NCBI GenBank assembly: GCA_035548055.1
Contig: DASZTL010000061.1
Coordinates: 30,424 to 94,423 of the forward strand
From: DASZTV01 sp035548055
Lineage (GTDB): Bacteria > Actinomycetota > Actinomycetes > JAFAQI01
Direction: 5' to 3'
Length of the DNA stretch: 64,000 nucleotides
This document shows positions 8,137 through 16,878 of this stretch, piece after piece. Every line of letters starts with the position of its first letter. The first letter of the stretch is position 1. The notes under the pieces were generated by a model that saw only the letters and a list, made by a program, of their open reading frames with translations, made no database searches and had not been told where the DNA came from. The position numbers and the translations under genes are program-made.

Positions 8137-10109
8137 GCGCCGTGCCGTCCATTCGCCGGATCCTTGTCGCAAACCGCGGTGAGATCGCGCGCCGCGTCTT
8201 CCGGACCGCACGGGAGATGGGCATCGGCACGGTCGCCGTCTACAGCGACGCCGACGCCCACATGCCGTTCGTGCGTGACGCCGACCAGTCCGTACGGCTG
8301 CCCGGCAACACCCCGGCGGAGACCTACCTCCGTGGCGACCTGGTCATCGCCGCGGCGAAGGCGGCGGGGGCTGACGCGATCCACCCTGGCTACGGCTTCC
8401 TCTCCGAGAACGCGTCGTTCGCGCGAGCCGTCGTCGCGGCCGGGCTGAGCTGGATCGGGCCGCCGGCCGACGCGATCGAGGCGATGGGATCGAAGCTCGG
8501 CGCGAAGCGCATGATGCGTGACGCCGGCGTGCCCACCTTGCCATGGGCGGAGTCGGCCGACGGCGCGGCGGACGTCGGCTTCCCGCTGTTGGTGAAGGCG
8601 TCGGCAGGCGGCGGCGGTCGCGGCATGCGGATCGTCCGCGAGCCGGGGGAGCTCACCGAGGCGATCGACGCCGCCAGTCGTGAGGCGGCCGGCGCGTTCG
8701 GCGACGCGACAGTGTTCTGCGAGCGCTATCTCGAATCGCCGCGCCACATAGAGGTCCAGGTCTTCGCGGACACGCATGGCAATGTCGTCTCGCTGTTCGA
8801 GCGCGAGTGCTCGATCCAACGACGGCACCAGAAGATCGTGGAAGAGGCACCGTCGCCCGCAGTCGACGAGGCTCTCCGCACGCAGCTTGGCGAGGCGGCC
8901 GTTGCGGCTGCCCGGGCTGTCGGCTACGTCGGAGCCGGCACTGTCGAGTTCGTCATGGCGCCCGACTCGTCGTACGCGTTCCTCGAGATGAACACCCGCC
9001 TGCAGGTCGAGCACCCGGTGACCGAATGCATCACCGGTCTCGACCTGGTGCGGCTGCAGATCCTCGTCGCGTCCGGTGAGCCGCTGCCCCCCGAAGCGCT
9101 CGTCCCGACCATCGACGGCCACGCGATCGAGGTCCGGCTCTACGCCGAGGACGCGGTCAACGGGTTCCTGCCCGTGACCGGGACCCTGCGCGCCTTCGAC
9201 ATCGCCCCCGGGGTTCGTTGCGACGCCGGCGTCGAGGCGGGGAGCTCGGTCTCGCCGTACTACGACGCGATGATCGCCAAGGTCATCGCCCACGCGCCGA
9301 GTCGTGGCGAAGCGGCCGCTCGCCTTGCGTCAGCGCTGAGTGCTTCGCGCATCCACGGCGTGACAACCAATCGTGACCTGCTCGTCCGCCTCCTTGCCGA
9401 GGCCGACTTCCTTTCCGGAGCCACCGACACCGGCTACCTCGATCGCCACGACCCAGCGGAACTGGGCGCGACGTTGGTCGACGACACGGGTCGCCGTCAC
9501 CACGCCGCGGTCGCCGCGCTCGCGATCCAGGCGTCGAACCGCGCCGCGGCGCGAGCGTGGTCGAGCATCCCGAGCGGATGGCGCAACAACCCGTCACAAC
9601 GACAGCAAGTCGTGCTTGCCGACGGCGAGCTCGAGTTCAAGGTGACGTACGTCGTCGGGCGCGGAGGCGCTGTCGAGGTGGCAGTCGATGACGAGGCGGT
9701 CGAGGTCGACATCCATTCCGTCAGGGCCGAGCTCGTCGATGCCACGGTCGACGGAGTTCGGCGTCGCTATGCGGTGGCGGTCGGCGCGAGTGGCGCCACA
9801 GTCGACGTCGACTCACCGCTCGGGGCATCGTCGTTCGGCGTCGTTCCTCGCTTCGAGGATCCGTCCCATCACGTGGCGGCCGGGTCGCTCGTCGCGCCGA
9901 TGCCGGGATCAGTCGTCCGCGTTCTCGTCCAGTCCGGCGCATCGGTCACGAAGGGCGACCCGCTGATCGTCCTCGAGGCGATGAAGATGGAGCACACGGT
10001 GGCCAGCCCGGCCGACGGAACCGTCAGCGAGGTGCGGGTGCAGGCCGGCCAGCAGGTAGACGCCGGCTCGGTGCTGGTGGTCGTCGACTCAGACGGAACC
10101 GACACGTAG
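8133..10109 (+). CDS. Acyl-CoA carboxylase alpha subunit (biotin carboxylase plus biotin carrier domain)
   Basis: A 658-residue biotin-dependent carboxylase alpha chain. Domain order: biotin carboxylase N-lobe starting RILVANRGEIARRVFRTA, ATP-grasp with KASAGGGGRGMRIV (about residues 152-165) and the catalytic FLEMNTRLQVEHPVTE (about 285-300), a central linker domain, and a C-terminal biotinyl domain with EAMKMEHT, whose lysine carries biotin. It charges biotin with bicarbonate using ATP and hands it to the beta subunit encoded immediately upstream, with which it shares a 4-base overlap. Length is normal for AccA/MccA-type chains. Confidence 0.93.
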   Translation: MSAVPSIRRILVANRGEIARRVFRTAREMGIGTVAVYSDADAHMPFVRDADQSVRLPGNTPAETYLRGDLVIAAAKAAGADAIHPGYGFLSENASFARAVVAAGLSWIGPPADAIEAMGSKLGAKRMMRDAGVPTLPWAESADGAADVGFPLLVKASAGGGGRGMRIVREPGELTEAIDAASREAAGAFGDATVFCERYLESPRHIEVQVFADTHGNVVSLFERECSIQRRHQKIVEEAPSPAVDEALRTQLGEAAVAAARAVGYVGAGTVEFVMAPDSSYAFLEMNTRLQVEHPVTECITGLDLVRLQILVASGEPLPPEALVPTIDGHAIEVRLYAEDAVNGFLPVTGTLRAFDIAPGVRCDAGVEAGSSVSPYYDAMIAKVIAHAPSRGEAAARLASALSASRIHGVTTNRDLLVRLLAEADFLSGATDTGYLDRHDPAELGATLVDDTGRRHHAAVAALAIQASNRAAARAWSSIPSGWRNNPSQRQQVVLADGELEFKVTYVVGRGGAVEVAVDDEAVEVDIHSVRAELVDATVDGVRRRYAVAVGASGATVDVDSPLGASSFGVVPRFEDPSHHVAAGSLVAPMPGSVVRVLVQSGASVTKGDPLIVLEAMKMEHTVASPADGTVSEVRVQAGQQVDAGSVLVVVDSDGTDT

Positions 10110-10148
10110 CGCGAAACGTCTCACCTGCAGTCAAGGTGGGGAGGCGTC

Positions 10149-11186
10149 ATGCGACTCGGTCACAAGGCCCGGATCGGGCTGATCGGGACATGTGCGGTGC
10201 TGGTCGCGCTCATCGCTACTGCGTTCGCGGTGGGCGGATCACAGCCGAACAACGACGCGGGCGGGTCCGCGTCGGTAGGTGTTGCCGCGCGACCAGCAGA
10301 CAGCTTCGCGCTCCGGCACACGTCCAACAGCGGCGGCAGCGTCGCGCCGGAGCCAGTGGTCGCGCCCGGACTCGCCGCGCCGACCACTGACCAGGCCGCA
10401 GCGTCGGAGGACGCTGTCGCCGGCGTCACGCCGTCGGGCAGAACTGCCGCTTCGGCGGGTGCCAGCTCGGCTGGTGGTGGCGCCGACCTCGGTGCGAGCC
10501 GGATCGTGAAGACCGGCAACCTCACCATCCGGGTCCCGAAGCTCAGCGTGCAGGACACCGCGCGAGCACTGACCGGTCTCGCGACGGCGCAGGGTGGGTA
10601 CGTCTCCGGCAGCAACGCGAGCCTTGAGACCGCAAGCCCATATGCCGAGGTCGTCCTTCGAATTCCCGTCGCACACTTCCAGGACGCGATCACGGCGGCC
10701 GAGAAGCTGGGCCAGAAGGTCGTGTCACTGACGACGTCGGCGGATGACGTCACCGGGAAGTACGTCGACCTCTCGGCCAAGAAGCACGCGCTCGAGCGGA
10801 CCCGCTCGACGTACCTGACGATTCTGTCGCGGGCACGGACGATCGGGGCGACGTTGGCCGTGCAGCAGCGCATCGACGGCGTTCAGCAGCAGATCGACCA
10901 GTTGCATGGTCAACTCAAGCTGCTCGGCAGCCAGTCGTCGTACTCGACCTTGACCGTCGATGTCGTGTCGGACACGCGGGCCTTCGCCGCGGTACATCAA
11001 CGCGACGGCATCGACAAGGCGTGGCACGACTCATGGAGCCGGTTCGATCGGGGGGTCAACGCCATCGTGGGAGCGATCGGGCCGGTCGTCTTCGCGGTCC
11101 TGTTGCTCGGATTGGTGGGCCTGATCGGCCTCGGCGGGTACCGCGGCTTCCGCCGGATCAACCAGCGCCCTCACGCGACGTCCTAG
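10149..11186 (+). CDS. DUF4349 domain membrane protein
   Basis: A 345-residue predicted membrane-anchored protein. It has an N-terminal hydrophobic segment (about residues 10-30), a low-complexity Ala/Gly/Ser stretch, and the DUF4349 core beginning near RIVKTGNLTIRVPKLS. A coiled-coil helical pair follows (TLAVQQRIDGVQQQIDQLHG). A C-terminal transmembrane helix (about residues 310-330) with a basic tail YRGFRRINQRPH anchors it. The core would face outside the cell. It starts at ATG with a good ribosome site (GGGGAGG). The family's role is not known; in other bacteria members are lipoproteins or anti-sigma-like envelope proteins. No lipobox is visible here. Confidence 0.85.
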   Translation: MRLGHKARIGLIGTCAVLVALIATAFAVGGSQPNNDAGGSASVGVAARPADSFALRHTSNSGGSVAPEPVVAPGLAAPTTDQAAASEDAVAGVTPSGRTAASAGASSAGGGADLGASRIVKTGNLTIRVPKLSVQDTARALTGLATAQGGYVSGSNASLETASPYAEVVLRIPVAHFQDAITAAEKLGQKVVSLTTSADDVTGKYVDLSAKKHALERTRSTYLTILSRARTIGATLAVQQRIDGVQQQIDQLHGQLKLLGSQSSYSTLTVDVVSDTRAFAAVHQRDGIDKAWHDSWSRFDRGVNAIVGAIGPVVFAVLLLGLVGLIGLGGYRGFRRINQRPHATS

Positions 11187-11227
11187 GCGAGGCAGGAAAC
11201 CCACCGGCTGAACCGTATTCTGCTGAG

Positions 11228-12373
11228 GTGCAAAGGGACCTCTACACAGAAGACCATGACGCCTTTCGCGACACCGCCCGCGGGTTCGTCGAGCGCTACA
11301 TCTCGCCGCACCACGACGAGTGGGAGAAGGACGGCGTCGTCGATCGTGGCGTCTGGGTGGAGGCCGGCAAGCACGGCTTGCTCGGCTTCGAGATCGAGGA
11401 GCAGTACGGCGGCGGGGGAGTCCACGACTTCCGCTACAACGCCGTCCTCTCCGAGGAGCTGATCCGGGCCGGCGCGAGCGGCGTCGGCTTCGGGCTGCAC
11501 AACGACGTGTCCGCGCCGTACTTCGACCGGCTCGCCACGCCGGAGCAGAAGGAACGCTGGCTGCCGAAGTTCTGCAGCGGTGAGCTGATCTCCGCGATCG
11601 CGATGACCGAGCCGGCGGCCGGCTCTGACCTGCAGGGCATCAAGACGACCGCGGTGCGCGACGGTGACGACTGGATCCTCAACGGCCAGAAGACGTTCAT
11701 CACCAACGGGATCAACTCCGACCTCGTGATCGTCGTCGCGAAGACCGATCCGGAGGCGAAGGCCTCTGCCGGCACCTCGCTGCTGATCGTCGAGCGCGAC
11801 ATGCCGGGGTTCGAGCGAGGCCGCAACCTCAACAAGGTCGGTATGAAGGCGCAGGACACTGCCGAGCTCTTCTTCACCAACGTGCGGGTGCCGGGCAACA
11901 ACCTGCTCGGCGGGGAGAACCGCGGCTTCATCCACCTGATGGAGAACTTGCCGCAGGAGCGGCTCTCCATCGCAGTTGGTGCGGTTGCGTCGGCCGAGCA
12001 GGTGCTTGCGACGACGATCGAGTACTGCAAGACGCGGACCGCGTTCGGCAAGCCGATCGGATCGTTCCAGAACTCGCGGTTCGTGCTTGCCGAGCTCGCT
12101 ACCGAGGTCGAGATCGCGCGCCACTACCTGAACAAGTCGATCCTCGAGCACAACGCGGGCCGGTTCTCCGCGGTCGATGCGGCGATGGCGAAGTGGTGGA
12201 CCACGGAGCTGCAGAAGAAGGTCATCGACTCCTGCTTGCAGCTGCACGGCGGTTACGGCTACATGCTCGAGTACCCGGTCGCGAAGGCGTTCATCGACAG
12301 TCGGGTACAGACGATCTATGGCGGCACCACGGAGATCATGAAGGAGATCGTCGGCCGCTCCCTCGGCGTCTAA
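11228..12373 (+). CDS. Acyl-CoA dehydrogenase (long-chain-type signature)
   Basis: A 381-residue FAD-dependent acyl-CoA dehydrogenase. The GTG at 11228 gives MQRDLYTEDHDAFRDTAR, the usual start of the family; the same frame stays open further upstream but without family similarity. FAD-binding AMTEPAAGSDLQGIKTT (about residues 125-141) and C-terminal YGGTTEIMKEIVGRSLG are clear. The last motif has Gly where medium- and short-chain enzymes have the catalytic Glu, while LPQERLSIAVGAVASAE (about 242-258) carries the Glu used by long-chain and isovaleryl-type enzymes. It may therefore act on long-chain or branched acyl-CoA. It follows the DUF4349 gene by 41 bases. Confidence 0.92.
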   Translation: MQRDLYTEDHDAFRDTARGFVERYISPHHDEWEKDGVVDRGVWVEAGKHGLLGFEIEEQYGGGGVHDFRYNAVLSEELIRAGASGVGFGLHNDVSAPYFDRLATPEQKERWLPKFCSGELISAIAMTEPAAGSDLQGIKTTAVRDGDDWILNGQKTFITNGINSDLVIVVAKTDPEAKASAGTSLLIVERDMPGFERGRNLNKVGMKAQDTAELFFTNVRVPGNNLLGGENRGFIHLMENLPQERLSIAVGAVASAEQVLATTIEYCKTRTAFGKPIGSFQNSRFVLAELATEVEIARHYLNKSILEHNAGRFSAVDAAMAKWWTTELQKKVIDSCLQLHGGYGYMLEYPVAKAFIDSRVQTIYGGTTEIMKEIVGRSLGV

Positions 12374-12379
12374 CCCACC

Positions 12380-13954
12380 GTGATCTTGACGAAGAAGGCG
12401 TCCAAGAGGCGTCCAGCGGGCCTTGTCGTCAAGATCGCCGCGCTCTTGCTGGCGATCGCTCCGGCCGTCGCCGCCGCGACGCCAGCTCGTACGCCGGTCG
12501 GCGGGACGCTCGTCGACCTTTGCTACGACTCGCTTGGCCAGCCGCTGAACTCGCCGCAGTACGCGACTTGTCGCGGGTTCCAGGCCGCTGTCGACTCGGT
12601 GGCCTCGCTGTGCCGGATGCCGATGCGGTCGTTGCCGAACCAGGCGTTGATCGCTGACTGCGGGCTGGTCGACGGCCGGTCGATCAGCGAGCAGCAGATC
12701 GCGGCGTACCGCAAGACCTGGGTGTCGAAGGCAATCGTTGCGCAGCAGGAGCTCGCCCGATCCTCGCCGCTGTATGAGGCGCAGATCGCGGGCACCCACA
12801 ACTCGTTCAACGCCTCGTCGTACCTGGTCCCGCTGGACGGGAAGCCGATCGAGTACTTTCCGTCGCTGACCAACCAGGATCCGAACCAGGTCTACTCCAT
12901 CACCGACCAGCTGCGGATGGGGATCCGTGGGCTGGAGATCGACCTCCACTGGGTGCCGAGCATCTACGGCAGCGTCGCTACGGGCGGCTACTGGGTGGAC
13001 GTCTGTCATGGGCAGTCGACCGCGATCCCGGATACCGGGCAGTCGATCCATGTCGGCTGCACCACCGACAGGTCGCTGCAGAACACGCTCGCCGAGATCC
13101 GCGCCTGGCTGAAGGCGCACCCGCACCAGTTCCTGCTCCTCTACCTGGAGAACCAGCTCGACGACAACGTGCAAGGTCACAACCTCGCCGCATCACTCAT
13201 CAAGCAGGCGTTCGGGCACCTCGTGTACCGCCCACCGGGCTCGCTCAAGGCGGGCGACTGTGCGCAGATGCCATACGGCAAGAGCGAAGCCGCCATGGCG
13301 CGAGGCGGACACCGGGTGTTGCTCGTCGGCAACTGCGGGCCTGGCAACGCGTGGAACCACTGGGTGTTCACCCGCGGCGACAAGTGGAACGAGGGCGGCA
13401 ACCCCACGACGTACGGCGCGAAGGACTGCGCGGCCGATACCAAAGCGCGCGAGTCGCACTCGGTGTTCAGGCGTTGGTATGAGGAGAGCCCGTTCCTCGA
13501 GGCCGTGATGGGGGCGACCCAGACGCTGACCCCGCACGCGCTCCGGCAGATGGTCCGGTGCGGGGTCAACCTCACCGGTATCGACCAGCTGATGCCCTCC
13601 GACGGCCGGCTCAAGGCGTTCATCTGGAGCTGGGCGCCGGGGCAGCCGGGGGTTCGGCGTGGTTGCGCCTATCAGGGCACGGACGGACGCTTCCACGCAG
13701 GTAGCTGTCAGGCGAAGCGACATGCAGCCTGTGTCGGCCCGCACGACAAGTGGCACGTGACTGACAAGGTCGGCGTGCAGCGACGCGGTCAGCAGATGTG
13801 CAGTCAACAGTTCCCGGGGAGCCGGTTCGGCGTACCGCCTAATGGCCTGCGCAATGCCGAGGTGCACCGCGCCCGCCCCGCCAGACGCTCGACAGTCTGG
13901 TTGAACTACGCCGTGGTGCACGGCCGGTGGCGCGTGGATAGGGTCCCCGGGTGA
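12380..13954 (+). CDS. Secreted PI-PLC X-domain-like phosphodiesterase
   Basis: A 524-residue probable secreted protein. A signal peptide is visible (basic KKASKRRP then a hydrophobic stretch ending AVAAATPA). The catalytic-domain landmarks of the phosphatidylinositol phospholipase C X-like family follow: AGTHNSFNASS near residue 137, GIRGLEIDLHWV near 178, and VCHGQS near 208, giving the two catalytic histidines. Cysteines are frequent, consistent with an extracellular disulfide-bonded protein, and the C-terminal 80 residues look like an extra Cys-rich module. Start is GTG at 12380, 6 bases after the upstream stop. It overlaps the next gene by 4 bases (GTGA), odd for a secreted protein beside acyl-CoA enzymes. 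Confidence 0.8.
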   Translation: MILTKKASKRRPAGLVVKIAALLLAIAPAVAAATPARTPVGGTLVDLCYDSLGQPLNSPQYATCRGFQAAVDSVASLCRMPMRSLPNQALIADCGLVDGRSISEQQIAAYRKTWVSKAIVAQQELARSSPLYEAQIAGTHNSFNASSYLVPLDGKPIEYFPSLTNQDPNQVYSITDQLRMGIRGLEIDLHWVPSIYGSVATGGYWVDVCHGQSTAIPDTGQSIHVGCTTDRSLQNTLAEIRAWLKAHPHQFLLLYLENQLDDNVQGHNLAASLIKQAFGHLVYRPPGSLKAGDCAQMPYGKSEAAMARGGHRVLLVGNCGPGNAWNHWVFTRGDKWNEGGNPTTYGAKDCAADTKARESHSVFRRWYEESPFLEAVMGATQTLTPHALRQMVRCGVNLTGIDQLMPSDGRLKAFIWSWAPGQPGVRRGCAYQGTDGRFHAGSCQAKRHAACVGPHDKWHVTDKVGVQRRGQQMCSQQFPGSRFGVPPNGLRNAEVHRARPARRSTVWLNYAVVHGRWRVDRVPG

Positions 13955-14913
13955 GCAACCGTTACGGCATCACCTTTCCCTTCGACGGTCTGTCCCTTCT
14001 CGAGCAGCGACCTGTCGTCGAGTCACTGGCCGATCTCGGCTACACGGATCTGTGGTCGGCAGAATCGAACGGGTACGACGGCTTCACGCCGCTGACCCTC
14101 GCGAGCGTCTGGGCTCCGACCCTGCGCCTCGGTGTCGCGATCATCCCCGTCTACACCCGTGGCCCGGCCACTCTCGCGATGTGCGCCGGCAGCCTGGCTG
14201 CGGCCGCTCCGGGTCGCTTCGTCCTGGGGATCGGCACCTCGTCGAACGTCATCGTCGAGAAGTGGAACAGCACGCCGTTCGACGACCCGTACAAGAAGGT
14301 TCGCGACACGTTGCGCTTCCTCAAGCCGGCGTTTGCCGGCGAGAAGGTGACCGAGACCTACGACACCTTCGCGATCGATGGCTTTCGGATGGGGTTCACG
14401 CCGCCCGAGCCGCCGACGGTTCTCGTCGCAGCCCTGCGCGCGGGCATGCTGCGGCTCGCCGGTCGTGAGGCCGACGGCGCCATCACCAACTGGCTGGCGC
14501 CAACCGATGTCCCGGCCGTCGCGGCTGAGCTCGCCGCCGGCGGCGACGGCAAAGAGCTCGCCGCCCGCATCTTCGTCGCTCCTACCGAGGACAAGGACAT
14601 GGCACGCGCCGTCGGGCGCTTCGCGCTTGCGGCGTACCTGACCGTGCCCGTCTACCGCGCCTTCCACGAGTGGCTCGGCCGGACCGAGCTGATGGCCGGC
14701 ATGCAGGAGGCATGGGCGGCCGGAGACCGCAAGGGGGCACTCGCCGCAATCCCGGACGAGCTGGTCGACGACCTCGTCGTACATGGGCACCCGGCCGCCT
14801 GTCGGGAACGGATCCAGGAGTACGTCGCGCACGGCATCACGACGCCGGTGCTCGCCGTCCTGCCGGTCGGGGTCGACGCAGCAACCGCCGCGAAGGAGCT
14901 TGCGCCGCAATGA
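13951..14913 (+). CDS. LLM-class (luciferase-like) probable F420-dependent oxidoreductase
   Basis: A 320-residue TIM-barrel luciferase-like monooxygenase-class protein. It shows the typical start YGITFPFDGLSLLEQRPVV, the LGVAIIPVYTRGPATLAM segment and the FVLGIGTSSNVIVEKWN segment found in mycobacterial F420-dependent relatives. Such enzymes use reduced F420 or flavin to reduce or oxygenate a variety of compounds; substrate unknown. The GTG start overlaps the stop of the upstream PLC-like gene, and the stop overlaps the ATG of the enoyl-CoA hydratase gene (ATGA). The three genes therefore form a tightly coupled operon. Confidence 0.88.
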   Translation: MSNRYGITFPFDGLSLLEQRPVVESLADLGYTDLWSAESNGYDGFTPLTLASVWAPTLRLGVAIIPVYTRGPATLAMCAGSLAAAAPGRFVLGIGTSSNVIVEKWNSTPFDDPYKKVRDTLRFLKPAFAGEKVTETYDTFAIDGFRMGFTPPEPPTVLVAALRAGMLRLAGREADGAITNWLAPTDVPAVAAELAAGGDGKELAARIFVAPTEDKDMARAVGRFALAAYLTVPVYRAFHEWLGRTELMAGMQEAWAAGDRKGALAAIPDELVDDLVVHGHPAACRERIQEYVAHGITTPVLAVLPVGVDAATAAKELAPQ

Positions 14914-15683
14914 GCGAACCTGTCCTGTACGCCGTCGAGGGCGGCATCGGCATCATCACCCTGAACCGGCCCGACGCCCTCAACGCGTGGACCTTCGAGA
15001 TGGGCGTGGAATACCTCCGCGTGCTCGACGAAGCGGCGGCCGACCGCGAGGCGAAGGTCCTCATCGTCACGGGTGCCGGTCGCGGCTTCTGCGCCGGCGC
15101 GGACATGGGCAGCCTCAAGCAGCTGATCGCCGGGGAGCTCCCGCCGCCGGAAGGCGTTCGTGACGACTTCGCCACCGAGCCCGCCGTACCGAAGCCGGTC
15201 ATCGCGGCGATCAACGGTCCGTGCGTCGGTCTCGGGCTGGCCCGTGCCCTCTACTGCGACATCCGATTCCTGCAACGCGGGACCAAGCTGTCCACGGCGT
15301 TCGCCCGCCGTGGCCTCCCGGCTGAAGACGGGCTCGCCTGGCTGATCCCGCGGATCGTCGGATGGTCGAAAGGTCTCGATCTCCTGCTGTCGGCGCGGAC
15401 CGTGACAGATGAGGAGGCCCTGGCGCTCGGCCTGGTCAACCAGGTGGTGGACGACGCGCTTGCGTCGGCGAAGGAGTACGCCCGCGACATGGTCACGAAC
15501 TGCTCGCCCGCGTCGCTTCGGGAGATCAAGGGCCAGATCTGGGGCGGGGCGGATAGCAGTCTGCAGGACGCCGACAAGCGAGCGAATGAGCTGCTGATGG
15601 CGGCCTTCAAGCGCCCCGACCTCAGCGAGAGCGTCGCGGCCTTCCTGGAGAAGCGCCCCCCAAACTTCCCACCCCTCACCTAG
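14910..15683 (+). CDS. Enoyl-CoA hydratase/isomerase family protein
   Basis: A 257-residue crotonase-fold protein. The ATG at 14910 (MSEPVLYAVEGGIGIITLNR) is chosen because it overlaps the upstream stop and gives standard family length; the frame is open further upstream without homology. The oxyanion-hole segments are GAGRGFCAGADMGSL (about residues 53-67) and NGPCVGLGLARALYCDI (about 101-117). The second conserved acid falls in FARRGLPAEDGLAWLI, where Glu at AED is in the position of a catalytic residue. Probable role in fatty acid or branched-chain acyl-CoA degradation. The palindromic repeat copy 1 begins 9 bases after its stop. Confidence 0.9.
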   Translation: MSEPVLYAVEGGIGIITLNRPDALNAWTFEMGVEYLRVLDEAAADREAKVLIVTGAGRGFCAGADMGSLKQLIAGELPPPEGVRDDFATEPAVPKPVIAAINGPCVGLGLARALYCDIRFLQRGTKLSTAFARRGLPAEDGLAWLIPRIVGWSKGLDLLLSARTVTDEEALALGLVNQVVDDALASAKEYARDMVTNCSPASLREIKGQIWGGADSSLQDADKRANELLMAAFKRPDLSESVAAFLEKRPPNFPPLT

Positions 15684-15692
15684 GCGCGACCT

Positions 15693-15761
15693 CCCCGGTG
15701 ATCATGAGCGCGAATTCACGACACGCCGCGTCGAAGGAATTTGCGCTCATGATCACCGGGG
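15693..15761. repeat. 69-bp palindromic repeat, copy 1 (nearly perfect)
   Basis: The left arm CCCCGGTGATCATGAGCGC plus GAATTC and the right arm GAATTT plus GCGCTCATGATCACCGGGG form a 25-bp stem with one G-T pair, closed by a 19-base loop containing ACGACACGCCG. A second copy with the same loop sequence and the same spacing lies at 16813-16878. It begins 9 bases after the enoyl-CoA hydratase stop, so it could act as a terminator, although there is no U-tract. Confidence 0.85.
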
Positions 15762-15837
15762 TCGGTGGGCGAGAGATCTATCCACAGACCGGCGTTGGGC
15801 CGCTCAGTCAGCTCGCCAGCTCGCCGAGTGTGCGCTG

Positions 15838-16809
15838 GTGCATCTCGACACCGACCCTCGAGTGGCCGCGTTGGCCGCTACCCAGGACGGCCTGGTAACC
15901 GCCTCGCAAGCCCGCCGGCTTGGCTACAGCCGAAGTCGGATTGCGAACCTGATCCGCGCGCACCGCTGGCGCTCGCTCGCGCCCGGCGTCTATCTCGTCG
16001 ACGCGTACCTGTTCGGTGATCCGCTGCCCGCTCGCACGTGGTGGCGCGCTGCGCTGCTGTTCAACGGAACCCAGTCATGTCTCGTTGCGTCGACTGCCAT
16101 GCGGCTGTACGGCGTACATGGCCTTCGGCTTGCTGAGCCGCATATAGAGGTCGGCATCGTTGGAGGGCCGTCGCGCCACGGGCGGTGCGCGGCCGAGTTG
16201 CCAGCGCGGGGCCGCGACGAGTCGGCACCGAGATTCGTGGTCCGTCAGTTCAACATCGCCTCGGACGAGATCGAGCTGTACGACGATCTACAGGTACGGC
16301 GATTCGCGATGTCGCTGGTGGATACCGCCTTGGAATCCGATCGCGCGACTGCGCTTGCGCTGCTCGATTCGGCCCTTCACAAAGGCCTGATATCTCGGGA
16401 TGACCTTTGGTGGCAGGTGGTTTGCGCAACGGGTCGGCGGGGAGTGGTCGCGCTACGCGAGTTGCTCACACTTGCCGACTCTCGGGCAGAGTCTCAGGTG
16501 GAGTCGAGAGTCCGACTGGCGTGTATTGACGGCAAGGTGGCACCGGATGACCTTCAGTTCCCAGTCCGTGACGAGTTCGGGAACCTGCTGGCCATCGGCG
16601 ACATGGCCTGGGTCAAAGGCCGCCGCCGACCGCTGATTGCCGAGGCTGACGGTGAAAGCGTGCATTCGCTCCCGCAGGCCGTCTACCGCGATCGGCGCCG
16701 GGGGAACTCGCTGGTTGCGCAGGCTTGCGACACGGTCCGCTTCACGTTCGCAGATTCGCTGCGCCCGGCGTACATCGTGAGTGTGGTGCGAGCAGCCCTC
16801 GCGGCCTGA
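15838..16809 (+). CDS. AbiEi-like winged-helix protein with DUF559/Vsr-like C-terminal domain
   Basis: A 323-residue protein. The N-terminal part (about residues 8-45: LAATQDGLVTASQARRLGYS then IANLIRAHRWRSLAPGVYLV) is the winged-helix domain annotated in AbiEi-type antitoxins and in many solitary actinobacterial proteins. The C-terminal 110 residues have the pattern ESQVESRVR, GNLLAIGDMAWV, IAEADGESVH and DRRRGNSL, which resembles the DUF559/Vsr-like nuclease fold (Glu, Asp, Glu-x-Asp-Gly). No AbiEii nucleotidyltransferase partner is next to it, so a classic toxin-antitoxin role is not supported. Start GTG at 15838 is uncertain. It is bracketed by two copies of a palindromic repeat. Confidence 0.75.
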   Translation: MHLDTDPRVAALAATQDGLVTASQARRLGYSRSRIANLIRAHRWRSLAPGVYLVDAYLFGDPLPARTWWRAALLFNGTQSCLVASTAMRLYGVHGLRLAEPHIEVGIVGGPSRHGRCAAELPARGRDESAPRFVVRQFNIASDEIELYDDLQVRRFAMSLVDTALESDRATALALLDSALHKGLISRDDLWWQVVCATGRRGVVALRELLTLADSRAESQVESRVRLACIDGKVAPDDLQFPVRDEFGNLLAIGDMAWVKGRRRPLIAEADGESVHSLPQAVYRDRRRGNSLVAQACDTVRFTFADSLRPAYIVSVVRAALAA

Positions 16810-16812
16810 GAC

Positions 16813-16878
16813 CCCCGGTGATCATGGGCGCAAATTCAAGACACGCCGTCACGGACGAATTAGCGGTCATGATCACCG
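16813..16878. repeat. Palindromic repeat, copy 2 (decayed right arm)
   Basis: Same length spacing and same loop core (GACACGCCG) as the copy at 15693-15761 and in the same orientation. The left arm CCCCGGTGATCATGGGCGC plus AAATTC is intact, but the right arm has several substitutions, so the stem is weaker. It starts 3 bases after the stop of the AbiEi-like gene. Its right end supplies the stop codon and the last arginine codon of the convergent phosphotriesterase-like gene (16873-16875), so insertion may have rewritten that gene's 3' end. Confidence 0.8.

Noticed and set aside
6964..9293. Two long minus-strand open frames under the carboxylase genes
   Set aside because: Shadow frames; the plus-strand proteins carry full family motifs and the 4-base gene overlap.
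11183..13180. A 665-codon open frame on the minus strand
   Set aside because: Antisense to the acyl-CoA dehydrogenase and PLC-like genes; composition is the mirror of those genes and no motif is present.
15838..16809. An AbiE type IV toxin-antitoxin pair
   Set aside because: No AbiEii-type nucleotidyltransferase gene is adjacent; solitary AbiEi-domain proteins are common in Actinobacteria.
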